From the NCBI RefSeq assembly GCF_006007885.1, contig NZ_VCRO01000004.1, forward strand, positions 1 through 64,000: 64,000 bases of DNA. The letters run 5' to 3'. Made by a program: the position numbers and the translations under genes. The DNA comes from Alteribacter natronophilus. Its GTDB lineage: Bacteria > Bacillota > Bacilli > Bacillales > Salisediminibacteriaceae. Below, in pieces: positions 8,269 to 15,998 of this stretch. The notes beneath the pieces are model-generated. The model searched no databases, was not told the DNA's origin, and saw only the letters and a list, made by a program, of their open reading frames with translations. Every line of letters begins with the position of its first letter. Within the stretch, counting starts at the first letter, position 1.

Positions 8269-8691
8269 ATGACGTGTAAACTGAACCTTGATCATTTTAC
8301 AGGGCTTACTGTTACTGATGTGAAAAAAAAGAAACCGCACCCGCTCATTCTTGATTTCTGTTCCGGAGGGCTTTCGGTTGAATGCCCCTGGAGGCTCACT
8401 GCCAAGGGCAGTATAGTGGTCGGGCAGACGGATTTTCTTGCATCAGGGAAAAACGAATACTATAAGACGCTGCTGTCTGATTCCCTTGATAGAAAGACAG
8501 TCAAAAAGGCTGAATGGCTGGATGACTGTTATATGCTTCGGATTGTTCTGTCAGAAGGATACATACTGGATATGTTCCACGACAGCTCAGAGCAGGAAGG
8601 TTGGGAACTCTATCATCATGACGGCTTTTCTCTCATTTCCCTGCCGGGAGGAGAGCCTGAGATATCGGGTAAAAAGAGGGGAACGGAATGA
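8269..8691 (+). CDS. unrecognised 140-residue protein
   Basis: I do not recognise the family with certainty. The protein is soluble and mixed alpha/beta, with a VECPWRL motif near residue 40 and a C-terminal FHDSSEQEGWELYHHDG stretch; similar PWRL proteins of unknown function occur in Firmicutes. ATG 8269 is chosen because AAGGAGG (8251-8257) lies between it and the earlier ATG at 8248. The stop overlaps the next start (ATGA), so it forms an operon with the hydrolase behind the palindrome-bearing promoter. Confidence 0.65.
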   Translation: MTCKLNLDHFTGLTVTDVKKKKPHPLILDFCSGGLSVECPWRLTAKGSIVVGQTDFLASGKNEYYKTLLSDSLDRKTVKKAEWLDDCYMLRIVLSEGYILDMFHDSSEQEGWELYHHDGFSLISLPGGEPEISGKKRGTE

Positions 8692-9422
8692 CAAAGGGTA
8701 AAAAAATACTGCTTTACACCGGTCTGTCGCTCCTGGCTGTTCTTGCAGCCGGGGCGGCAGGTTTTGTAATCTGGGCAGTAAATGGCTACACTGCCGAAGC
8801 GGAAGCCCGGTTATGTGCAGAACGGGCAGATGGGAATGATCCGATTACGTTCGGCGATGGCAGTGAAACAGCAGGATTTATCTATTACCCCGGTGCACGG
8901 GTTGAAAGCGGGGCCTACGCATGTTTTGCAGAGGAGCTTTCATCCTACGGCTATCTTACGGTTATACCGGACATGCCGCTGAACCTGGCAATTTTCGGCC
9001 GCTCACGGGCAGACGGGGTAATGGAGGCTTTTCCGGAGGTTGAGGACTGGTATCTGGGCGGTCACTCACTCGGGGGAGCAATGGGGTCGTTCTACGCTGC
9101 AGGGGAGGTGGATCGTCTCGCAGGTTTCATATTTACCGGCTCCTATCCAGGCGGGGATCTTTCCGAAACGAACCTTCCCGTTCTCTCGGTATACGGCGGC
9201 CGGGACGGGCTGTCGACGCCGGAGGATATACGGGAGCGGCGGGATCTGCTTTCCGAGGATACGGTGTATAAGGAGATCAAAGAAGGAAATCATGCGAATT
9301 TCGGGACCTACGGTGCTCAGAGCGGGGACCTTAAGAGCCCCCTTGCACCTGAAGAGCAGCAGGCCGAGACCGCCCGGCTGATTCATGAGTGGATTATGGA
9401 GACCGGGGAAAACAGCAGATAA
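8688..9422 (+). CDS. membrane-anchored alpha/beta hydrolase
   Basis: A 244-residue protein with one N-terminal membrane or signal segment (about 8-30) and an extracytoplasmic alpha/beta hydrolase domain. GGHSLGGAMG carries the nucleophile serine; the acid is likely the Asp of VYGGRDGLST and the base the His of KEGNHANFG. The substrate is unknown; an esterase or lipase-like role on the outer face of the membrane is likely. It is translationally coupled to the preceding small gene. Confidence 0.82.
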   Translation: MTKGKKILLYTGLSLLAVLAAGAAGFVIWAVNGYTAEAEARLCAERADGNDPITFGDGSETAGFIYYPGARVESGAYACFAEELSSYGYLTVIPDMPLNLAIFGRSRADGVMEAFPEVEDWYLGGHSLGGAMGSFYAAGEVDRLAGFIFTGSYPGGDLSETNLPVLSVYGGRDGLSTPEDIRERRDLLSEDTVYKEIKEGNHANFGTYGAQSGDLKSPLAPEEQQAETARLIHEWIMETGENSR

Positions 9423-9492
9423 AATGGCAGTCTGCAGACCACCGGGATCGTATTTTCCGTTATACTGAAGGAAATGAAAACGGGGTGGAACT

Positions 9493-9789
9493 ATGAAATA
9501 CAGCCTGCCTGCAGGAATTCTTACTCTGGCTCTTCTACAGCCTGTAATGTGGCTTATGGGAAATCCGGAGCGGGGTTACGAGATTTCCGGCTATATGGGC
9601 ATCGGCGGTGTGATTTTTGCTGGTCTTTTATTCGGAGCTTTTCTTGCAGCGAGCAGGGAGTCTGCACAAAAGGGTGTACCCGACGACCGGGAGGGGCAGA
9701 AAAAAGTACAGCGGACCGGTATATACACGCTGTTTTTCTCTGTGCCGCACTTTGCATACGCCTTTACGTACTACCTGCTCACGGTATAA
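9493..9789 (+). CDS. small membrane protein, DUF5316-like
   Basis: A 98-residue protein with three predicted membrane segments (about 5-20, 33-52 and 77-96) and a charged loop with the SREsAQKGVPDDREGQKK pattern. The layout (glycine-rich second helix, GAFLAASRE, then TLFFSVPHFAYAF) resembles the small Bacillus DUF5316 proteins; this is recognition by eye. The function is unknown. The start has a purine-rich GGGGTGG site. Confidence 0.6.
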   Translation: MKYSLPAGILTLALLQPVMWLMGNPERGYEISGYMGIGGVIFAGLLFGAFLAASRESAQKGVPDDREGQKKVQRTGIYTLFFSVPHFAYAFTYYLLTV

Positions 9790-9828
9790 CAAAAACGGAT
9801 TGATTTTTGCTTTATAAAAATAATGATT

Positions 9829-9985
9829 GAGCGAAGGGCTGCAACTCCAGCGACGAGCGTTTACTCCGTGATTAACCTTCGAGCTGCTTCAACGCAGCCG
9901 GCTTCGAAGCTTAACCGGCAGAGGAAGAAGCAGGACCAATGCCCGCGGAAAGCATCAGCCGGCAGTGTAGAAAAACAACAATCTT
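9829..9985. repeat. degenerate GC-rich intergenic element
   Basis: This region (within a 374-bp gene-free stretch, 9790-10163) holds inverted blocks such as CTTCGA...TCGAAG and the core GCCCGCGGAAAGC. The core is shared with the clearer elements at 43896-44060 and 45795-45990. No coding signal is seen. Confidence 0.45.
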
Positions 9986-10002
9986 TCCGAATAGAGCTAA
10001 CA

Positions 10003-10044
10003 AAAAAGGACCTGTCCGGATTCGCCCGGAGAGAGGTCCTTTTC
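10003..10044. terminator. strong hairpin terminator
   Basis: AAAGGACC / GGTCCTTT outer stem with an inner TCCGG / CCGGA stem, T run after and A run before. It could act in both directions. Confidence 0.8.
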
Positions 10045-10094
10045 TATATCACTTCTCTTAAACAGGATATATAATTGCCTGAGGTGCCAATCGA

Positions 10095-10123
10095 TTGTCC
10101 GGAGCCGGGTATTCCGGTACACT
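10095..10123 (+). promoter_or_regulatory. promoter of the trans-sulfuration gene
   Basis: TTGTCC (10095-10100), 17-bp spacer, TACACT (10118-10123), about 40 bases before the start codon. No S-box or T-box leader is visible. Confidence 0.5.
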
Positions 10124-10163
10124 AAATAAAAAGGTTCAGTATAGGAAAGGAGCGTTCGGATAT

Positions 10164-11300
10164 ATGAAGTTTCATACGAAAAACGTGCATTTTCAGGAGA
10201 AGATGGATACAGCGGAAGTGAGTAAAACGAAGCCGATCTACCAGACATCGGCGTTTTCATTCAACGATCTCGAGGACATGGAGGCTTTTTTTGAGGGTAA
10301 GAAAGGTTTTATGTACACCCGGGTCGGAAATCCGAATACCGATGACCTTGGAAAAGGAGTAGCCGACCTTGAGGGGGCACCGGCCGGAGCTGCATCGGCT
10401 TCCGGTATTTCCGCGATTATGGGAGGCGTCCTTGCAGTTGCGAAAGCAGGTGACCACGTCATTGCCACAGAGGATCTGTACGGCGGTACATACCAGCTGT
10501 TTGCCGGCGAGTTGCCGGACTTCGGGATTGAAGTGTCGTTTGTGGACTTTTCCGATCACGAGGCCGTTGAAGGGGCTATCCGGGATAACACGGTTCTCCT
10601 CTACACAGAATCGGTAACCAATCCGCTTCTTCGGGTGGAGGATATTCCGGGGATTGTGGAGATTGCGAAAAAACACGGGCTGAAGACGATGGTGGACAAC
10701 ACCTTCCCGACGCCGTACCTGATCCGTCCGTACGAACAGGGAGCCGACCTGGTGGCCCACAGTGCCACGAAATACATCGGCGGCCACAGCGACGTATCAG
10801 CAGGTGTTGTGTGCGGGGATGAGACTCTCGTGAAAAAAGCGAGAAGTAAAATTGTCCACCTGGGAGCGAACCTGGGGCCGTTTGACGGCTGGCTCGGCTG
10901 CCGCGGGCTTAAGACGCTGTCGCTGCGGATGGAAAAGCAGAGTGACAACGCCCGGAAACTGGCGGATCACCTGACAAAGCTCGGTGTACTCGGCAAAGTG
11001 TATTACCCGAACAGCGTCTCCGAGCGGGGCCACGGAGCCATTGTTACGATCGATCTCGGGGAAAAGTACGACGTGCATGCGTTTTTCCGAAGCCTCGACT
11101 GGGTAAAAGTCGTGCCGACGCTTGCCGGTGTCGAAACGTCCGTTACCTATCCGGTGGGCACGTCCCATCGTCCGGTACCGAAAGAGACCCGTGACCGACT
11201 CGGTGTCACAGAACAGATGGTGCGGATTTCCGTAGGTATCGAGGATCCGGAGGACATCTGCGAAGCATTTGACCGGGCGCTGGAAGCGTCACGAAAGTAG
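10164..11300 (+). CDS. Cys/Met metabolism PLP-dependent enzyme (trans-sulfuration family)
   Basis: A 378-residue pyridoxal-phosphate enzyme of the cystathionine gamma-synthase / gamma-lyase / methionine gamma-lyase family. The family blocks YTRVGNPN (51-58) and SGISAIMGG (80-88), ATEDLYGGTY (101-110) and the Schiff-base lysine in SATKYIGGHSD (K203) are all present. It is cytoplasmic and acts in sulfur amino-acid synthesis or breakdown. The exact reaction cannot be fixed from sequence alone; the neighbours give no metabolic context. ATG 10164 follows AAAGGAG; the upstream in-frame codons overlap the promoter and are not used. Confidence 0.85.
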   Translation: MKFHTKNVHFQEKMDTAEVSKTKPIYQTSAFSFNDLEDMEAFFEGKKGFMYTRVGNPNTDDLGKGVADLEGAPAGAASASGISAIMGGVLAVAKAGDHVIATEDLYGGTYQLFAGELPDFGIEVSFVDFSDHEAVEGAIRDNTVLLYTESVTNPLLRVEDIPGIVEIAKKHGLKTMVDNTFPTPYLIRPYEQGADLVAHSATKYIGGHSDVSAGVVCGDETLVKKARSKIVHLGANLGPFDGWLGCRGLKTLSLRMEKQSDNARKLADHLTKLGVLGKVYYPNSVSERGHGAIVTIDLGEKYDVHAFFRSLDWVKVVPTLAGVETSVTYPVGTSHRPVPKETRDRLGVTEQMVRISVGIEDPEDICEAFDRALEASRK

Positions 11301-11350
11301 GACGCTTCGACACGGTACGCCGCTTAAATAAACGTTTGTTTAACTTGCAG

Positions 11351-11386
11351 ACCGCGCTTCTTTCTGTCGAAAGGAGCGCGGTTTTT
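11351..11386 (+). terminator. terminator of the trans-sulfuration gene
   Basis: ACCGCGC / GCGCGGT outer stem, inner CTTT / AAAG, followed by five T. Confidence 0.85.
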
Positions 11387-11452
11387 GCGGCTTACGGGAG
11401 TTTGGGATGGCCTAATGCTGGGGGAGCTCCTGGTGTGATGGAGGAATGAAGA

Positions 11453-11665
11453 GACGGGAGCCGAATCGTATTAAACCCCGTTGTAAGTGATGGAGAAACG
11501 ATGTGATAGAGGCCGAATCGTATTAAACCCCGTTGTAAGTGAGGGAGAAATAATGTGATAGAGGCCGAATCGTATTAAACCCCGTTGTAAGTGAGGGAGA
11601 AATAATGTGATTGTGGCTGAATCGCATTAAAACCCGAAATGAGTGATGCAGTTATGATGTGACCG
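11453..11665. repeat. 52-bp tandem repeat, four copies
   Basis: Units start at 11461, 11513, 11565 and 11617, each exactly 52 bp apart. The first three are almost identical (CCGAATCGTATTAAACCCCG ... GTGATAGAGG); the fourth has diverged. The array fills most of the 497-bp gap between the trans-sulfuration gene and thiL. The rest of the gap holds the terminator and the thiL promoter. It does not encode a plausible protein. Confidence 0.9.
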
Positions 11666-11725
11666 ACTTGGCACGCGTCATTAATTGATGAATTGCCCGC
11701 CCCATCGTTTTTTCCGGCGCCGTTT

Positions 11726-11733
11726 GCTATAAT
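11726..11733 (+). promoter_or_regulatory. thiL: extended -10 promoter of the thiL operon
   Basis: TGC-TATAAT (TATAAT at 11728-11733) with no good -35 box, about 65 bases before the thiL start. Confidence 0.55.
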
Positions 11734-11797
11734 AGGAACAGTTTACAAACCGTGAAAATGTGGGATTCTGATAGAAAAGGAAACGGGGGCACGCCGG

Positions 11798-12763
11798 ATG
11801 AAAGACGAATTTGCCTTTATCCGCTCAATTCAGCCGGGAAGTCACCACCAGCCGACTGTGGTGGCGGGTATCGGTGACGACGCAGCGCTTTACGACAGTG
11901 AGGACGGCTGGCACGAAATTGCCACCGTTGACACGCTGGTGGAGGATATTCACTTCTCGAAAAAGACAATGACCGCCTACCAGACCGGGCACCGTGCCCT
12001 CGCTGTCAATATCAGTGACATTGCTGCTATGGGCGGACGGCCTGTGTTTTACCTCGTTGCCATCACTGTGCCAAAGTCCGGTACCTGGACGGAGGACGAA
12101 CTCGGTGACATCTACCGGGGGATGGGTGATCTTGCGGCAAAGTACAGGATGGACCTGATCGGCGGCGATACGAATTCAACCCATGATAAACTCGTCGTAT
12201 CGGTGACGGTGATCGGCCGCGTGGAAAAAGGCGTGAAACTGCTCAGAACGAACGCCCGGCCGGGCGATTCGGTGTTTGTCACCGGTCCCGTGGGCTCATC
12301 TGCTGCAGGACTCGATCTGCTCCTCAATAAAGGACTGGAGGCGGGAAAAGAAAACAAGTGGGCTGCGGCTCATCAGACCCCGATGCCGCAGGTGCAGGCC
12401 GGCAGGATCATCGCCGAAGCGGGACTGCGGACGGCGCTCAACGATATCAGCGACGGCCTTGCAAGCGAAGCCCACGAAATTGCAGAGGCGAGCGGCGTGA
12501 CCATCGAGCTTGAGTGGGAGCGGATTCCCCACGAGCTTGACGGGGAAGAGCGTCAGAAGGAATGGGCGCTCTTTGGCGGCGAGGATTTTCAGCTCATCGG
12601 CTGTGCGGGAAAAGAAGATGCAAAAAAGCTCAGGCAGCTGTTTGAGAAAGACGGACTGCCGTTTTACAAAATCGGCACGGTTACTGAAGGAAGCGGTGTG
12701 TGGCTGACAGAGCAGGGCGAGCGGACGCGGCTTGATAAAGGCGGCTACAATCATTTTACATAA
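11798..12763 (+). CDS. thiL: thiamine-monophosphate kinase ThiL
   Basis: A 321-residue cytoplasmic enzyme that phosphorylates thiamine monophosphate with ATP to give thiamine diphosphate, the last step of the pathway. AIR-synthase/PurM fold signatures are clear: GIGDDAA (24-30), the TVDTLVEDIHF magnesium-binding segment (about 44-54), NISDIAAMGG, and LIGGDTNST. It is the first gene of the thiL-tsaE-tsaB-rimI-tsaD run, the same order as B. subtilis ydiA-ydiE. Confidence 0.95.
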   Translation: MKDEFAFIRSIQPGSHHQPTVVAGIGDDAALYDSEDGWHEIATVDTLVEDIHFSKKTMTAYQTGHRALAVNISDIAAMGGRPVFYLVAITVPKSGTWTEDELGDIYRGMGDLAAKYRMDLIGGDTNSTHDKLVVSVTVIGRVEKGVKLLRTNARPGDSVFVTGPVGSSAAGLDLLLNKGLEAGKENKWAAAHQTPMPQVQAGRIIAEAGLRTALNDISDGLASEAHEIAEASGVTIELEWERIPHELDGEERQKEWALFGGEDFQLIGCAGKEDAKKLRQLFEKDGLPFYKIGTVTEGSGVWLTEQGERTRLDKGGYNHFT

Positions 12764-12782
12764 CGATTGAAGGTGAACGAAC

Positions 12783-13259
12783 GTGAGTGAGTATGTGATG
12801 AAAACGGGTTCCCCTGAGGAAACGATGGCTCTGGCGGAAAAGCTGGCCGGTCACCTGAAGGCAGGCGACCTTATTACACTGGACGGTGATCTGGGAGCCG
12901 GTAAGACGAGTTTTACGAAAGGGCTCGCCAAAGGACTCGGTGTAAAGAAAAACGTAAGCAGCCCCACGTTTACGATTATGAAGGAGTATAAGGGCACTGA
13001 TCTCGCCCTTTACCATATGGATGCGTATCGCCTGGAAGAGGGCGGCGCCGAAATGGGACTGGAAGAATACTTTGAAGGAGACGGGGTGTCGGTGGTGGAG
13101 TGGCCGGAGATGATCGAGAACGAGCTGCCGGCATATCGCCTGGCGATACACATCCGCCATATCGGCGATACGGCCCGGGAAATCCGCCTGGAGCCGGCCG
13201 GAGACCGGTACCGGATCCTTTGTGAGGAGTTAATGGAAAATGAACGTACTGGCAATTGA
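12783..13259 (+). CDS. tsaE: tRNA t6A biosynthesis ATPase TsaE
   Basis: A 158-residue P-loop ATPase with Walker A GDLGAGKT (35-42), the SSPTFTIMKEY switch region and YHMDAYRL. TsaE partners TsaB and TsaD in making threonylcarbamoyl-adenosine at position 37 of ANN-decoding tRNAs. The start is GTG, 19 bases behind thiL with a weak GGTGA site. It overlaps tsaB by 20 bases. Confidence 0.94.
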   Translation: MSEYVMKTGSPEETMALAEKLAGHLKAGDLITLDGDLGAGKTSFTKGLAKGLGVKKNVSSPTFTIMKEYKGTDLALYHMDAYRLEEGGAEMGLEEYFEGDGVSVVEWPEMIENELPAYRLAIHIRHIGDTAREIRLEPAGDRYRILCEELMENERTGN

Positions 13260-13947
13260 TACATCCACATTTACGATGAGCGTGGCGGTTTTCCGGGACG
13301 GCTTACCCGCAGGCGAGCTCACGACCCATCTGAAAAAAAATCATTCCCTCCGACTCATGCCGGCAATCCGGGCCGTTATGGCGGAAGCCGATATGAAACC
13401 GGAGGAGCTGGACCGGATCGCCGTAGCTGAAGGACCGGGATCCTACACCGGTGTAAGGATTGGCGTCACGACGGCAAAAACGATGGCGTGGTCGCTGAAC
13501 ATTCCGGTTGTCGGCGTATCTTCACTGGAAGCCCTGGCGGCAAATGGACGCCACTTTGAGGGGCTTGTGTGCCCGTTCTTTGACGCCCGGCGGGGCCAGG
13601 TATTTACCGGGCTTTACCGGTTTGAAGACGGGGAGACGGTGCGTGTGGAGGAGGACCGTCTCGTCATGTTCGAGGAGTGGCTTGAGACCGTGGAGCGCTG
13701 CGGGGAACCGGTTCTGTTTCTGAGTCCGGACCTGGCAAAACATGAGGGAGCCCTCGGTGAGCGTTCCTCCCTTCGTGCGGGCACAGGAGCCCCAGTGGAT
13801 CACCTGACGCGGGCCTCAGGTATTGCGTCAGCCGCAATGAAAAAGGCAGCGGACGAGGCGATTCACCTGTTTAGCCCGAACTATCTTCGTCTGGCGGAGG
13901 CTGAGGCGAAGTGGCGGGAAGCCCAGAAAGAAAAGGACGGCAGGTGA
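13240..13947 (+). CDS. tsaB: tRNA t6A biosynthesis dimerisation protein TsaB
   Basis: A 235-residue ASKHA-fold protein that begins MNVLAIDTSTFTMSVAV and has AVAEGPGSYTGVRIGV, the hallmark of TsaB. It is the inactive paralogue of TsaD and scaffolds the TsaBDE complex. Its start lies inside the end of tsaE, which implies translational coupling. Confidence 0.94.
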   Translation: MNVLAIDTSTFTMSVAVFRDGLPAGELTTHLKKNHSLRLMPAIRAVMAEADMKPEELDRIAVAEGPGSYTGVRIGVTTAKTMAWSLNIPVVGVSSLEALAANGRHFEGLVCPFFDARRGQVFTGLYRFEDGETVRVEEDRLVMFEEWLETVERCGEPVLFLSPDLAKHEGALGERSSLRAGTGAPVDHLTRASGIASAAMKKAADEAIHLFSPNYLRLAEAEAKWREAQKEKDGR

Positions 13948-13952
13948 GGCCG

Positions 13953-14405
13953 GTGGGAGAGGAGATTTCGATCCGGCTGATGGAGCTTGATGATGTGGAT
14001 GGTGTGATGGCGGTTGAGGAGGACTGTTTTCCGGTTCCGTGGAGCCGGAGTGCGTTTGTGAATGAGCTGCAGGCGAATCAGTTTGCTTACTACCTGGTGG
14101 CGGAAGCCGGTGAGCGGATTATCGGCTACTGCGGGGTATGGGTGATCATTGATGAGGCCCATATTACGAACATTGCGGTCCATTCGGATTTCAGGCGAAA
14201 GGGAATCGGCGAGGCGCTGTTAACGGGCGGGCTGGAGCTTGCCCGGACGTTTGGGGCGAAGAAGCTGACGCTCGAGGTGCGGGTGAGCAACGAGGCGGCG
14301 CAGCGGATGTATGAGAAGCACGGCTTTGAGCGCGGGGGCGTGCGGAAGAATTACTATACGGATAATCAGGAAGACGCGCAGATTATGTGGGTGATGATGG
14401 AATGA
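13953..14405 (+). CDS. rimI: ribosomal protein S18-alanine N-acetyltransferase RimI (GNAT)
   Basis: A 150-residue GNAT acetyltransferase. [18 protein letters not shown] and the acetyl-CoA loop [11 protein letters not shown] are diagnostic, as is the C-terminal [16 protein letters not shown]. In E. coli the enzyme acetylates the N-terminus of S18. GTG 13953 gives the family length and is preferred to the in-frame start at 13911, which would overlap tsaB by 37 bases; either is possible. The stop overlaps the tsaD start. Confidence 0.9.
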   Translation: MGEEISIRLMELDDVDGVMAVEEDCFPVPWSRSAFVNELQANQFAYYLVAEAGERIIGYCGVWVIIDEAHITNIAVHSDFRRKGIGEALLTGGLELARTFGAKKLTLEVRVSNEAAQRMYEKHGFERGGVRKNYYTDNQEDAQIMWVMME

Positions 14406-15424
14406 AGGATACATTGATACTGGGAATAGAGACGAGCTGTGATGAGACGTCGGCTGCGGTGGTCCGCGGCGGGACGGAGATCCTGAGCAACGTGGTGTCG
14501 TCACAGATCGAGAGTCATAAACGTTTCGGCGGTGTGGTGCCGGAGATTGCGTCGCGCCATCATGTGGAGCAGGTGACCTACATTCTTGAGCAGGCGCTCG
14601 AGGAGGCGGAGGTAACGCTCGATGAGGTGGACGCGATTGCGGTGACGGAGGGGCCTGGCCTTGTCGGTGCGCTTCTTGTCGGGGTGAACGCGGCGAAAGC
14701 GCTGGCGTTTGCAAAAGACAAGCCGCTGATCGGGGTGCATCACATTGCGGGGCACATTTACGCGAACCGGCTCGTGGAGGAGATGTCGTTTCCACTGCTG
14801 TCGCTCGTGGTTTCCGGTGGTCACACGGAGCTTGTGCTAATGCATGAGCACGGCCGGTATGAAGTGATCGGGGAGACGCGGGATGATGCGGTCGGTGAGG
14901 CGTACGATAAAGTGGCCCGGACGCTCGGGCTTCCGTACCCAGGAGGGCCGCAGATTGACAAGCTGTCTGCCGAGGGAGAGGCATCGATTGACCTGCCCCG
15001 GGCGTGGCTTGAGGCGGATTCATACGATTTCAGCTTCAGTGGGCTGAAGTCGGCGGTGATTAACACGCTCCATAACGCGAAGCAGCGGGGCGAAGAGCCC
15101 GCGGTTGCGGACGTGGCGGCGAGTTTTCAGGCGAGCGTGGTGGAAGTGCTCGTTGGAAAAACAATGCGTGCGCTCCGGGAACGGGGCGTGGATCGTCTCG
15201 TTTTGGCAGGCGGCGTAGCGGCGAACCGGGGACTCAGGGAAGCGCTGACGGCTGCGTGCGGGGAAGCGGGCGTGCGGCTGACGATTCCGCCGCTGTCACT
15301 GTGCACAGATAACGCAGCAATGATTGCGGCTGCCGGTGCTGTTATGTATGAGCGCGGCGAGTTTGCCGGCGACCGGCTGAACGGTGAGCCGGGGCTCGAG
15401 CTTGATCGTGAATGGGAGCAGTAG
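14402..15424 (+). CDS. tsaD: tRNA N6-threonylcarbamoyladenosine transferase TsaD
   Basis: A 340-residue metalloenzyme that transfers the threonylcarbamoyl group to A37 of tRNA. It begins [17 protein letters not shown] and has the iron-binding HHIAGH (113-118), VSGGHTEL, and [11 protein letters not shown] 14402 overlaps the rimI stop (ATGA); an upstream GTG at 14387 is less likely. It closes the operon and is followed by a 21-bp repeat array, a terminator and the DnaA-box cluster. Confidence 0.95.
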   Translation: MKDTLILGIETSCDETSAAVVRGGTEILSNVVSSQIESHKRFGGVVPEIASRHHVEQVTYILEQALEEAEVTLDEVDAIAVTEGPGLVGALLVGVNAAKALAFAKDKPLIGVHHIAGHIYANRLVEEMSFPLLSLVVSGGHTELVLMHEHGRYEVIGETRDDAVGEAYDKVARTLGLPYPGGPQIDKLSAEGEASIDLPRAWLEADSYDFSFSGLKSAVINTLHNAKQRGEEPAVADVAASFQASVVEVLVGKTMRALRERGVDRLVLAGGVAANRGLREALTAACGEAGVRLTIPPLSLCTDNAAMIAAAGAVMYERGEFAGDRLNGEPGLELDREWEQ

Positions 15425-15448
15425 CTGACGGCTGCTTTGCAGGATTTC

Positions 15449-15553
15449 GCGGTTAGTTCAGGTGATTCAGCTTTTAGCTGCGATGATTTGGTGATTAGTT
15501 AAAGTTATTTAGCGATTAATTACGATGATTTGGTGATTAATTATATCGTTCAG
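15449..15553. repeat. 21-bp phased repeat behind tsaD
   Basis: Five consecutive 21-bp units (starts 15449, 15470, 15491, 15512, 15533) share a G(T/C)GATTA(G/A)TT core, with alternate units more alike (42-bp higher-order period). It lies between the tsaD stop and its terminator, so it is probably transcribed in the tsaD mRNA tail. Confidence 0.75.
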
Positions 15554-15563
15554 AATTCAGGTG

Positions 15564-15588
15564 AAAAACCGGCTCCGGCCGGTTTTTT
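15564..15588 (+). terminator. terminator of the thiL-tsaD operon
   Basis: Stem AAACCGGC / GGCCGGTTT followed by a run of T. Confidence 0.85.
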
Positions 15589-15730
15589 GCTGTTTAGGAA
15601 ACTGCCGCTCTGTAAGTTAGAGTTTCAAATAGTCTAATGTGAAGCTTCGCTCCGGCAAGCAAGCGCTTTTGATTAAGAAATTCCTCGGAAAACCGCAAAA
15701 AAACGGATGTTCCCCTTGACTTTTCCGGAG

Positions 15731-15964
15731 TTATCAACACTATTCACAACCGGTTGTGGACAAAACGAATCTATGTTCGTGTGCATAACAAAGGTGTGTA
15801 TAACTTGTGGATAGTGTGGAAAAACAGCTGAAAAGGCATTGCACCGCCTCTGTTCCTGTTTACAATTGAAACTGTGGATAAAATCCGGACAATGTGCATA
15901 ACCTACCGAATTAGCGGAATAATCGCGGTTGGTCTGTGTATAACTCTGTGGATATTGTGGATAT
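15731..15964. promoter_or_regulatory. DnaA-box cluster, about 12 boxes in 234 bp
   Basis: Read against the box TTATNCACA (TGTGNATAA on this strand): exact matches at 15780, 15795, 15873 (TGTGGATAA), 15893 and 15935. One-mismatch sites are at 15731, 15740, 15755, 15806, 15815, 15947 and 15956. All but the first two point the same way. In B. subtilis one of the DnaA-box clusters outside oriC lies at gcp (tsaD), as I recall, so this is probably the equivalent regulator of initiation or DnaA-controlled site. The rest of this 574-bp gap holds the repeat and terminator above. Confidence 0.85.
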
Positions 15965-15998
15965 GTCAGAAAATACGCTGTTTTCAGGAGAGAATGCT

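Noticed and set aside
10045-10163. S-box or T-box riboswitch before the trans-sulfuration gene
   Set aside because: The leader is only about 35 bases after the predicted RNA start and has no conserved S-box or T-box motifs.
11453-11665. CRISPR array
   Set aside because: Units are contiguous 52-bp copies without unique spacers, and no cas genes are near. The 21-bp arrays have cores too short (8-9 bp) for CRISPR repeats.
15731-15964. Chromosomal origin oriC
   Set aside because: No dnaA, dnaN, rpmH or clear AT-rich unwinding element beside it; the position at tsaD fits a secondary DnaA-box cluster.
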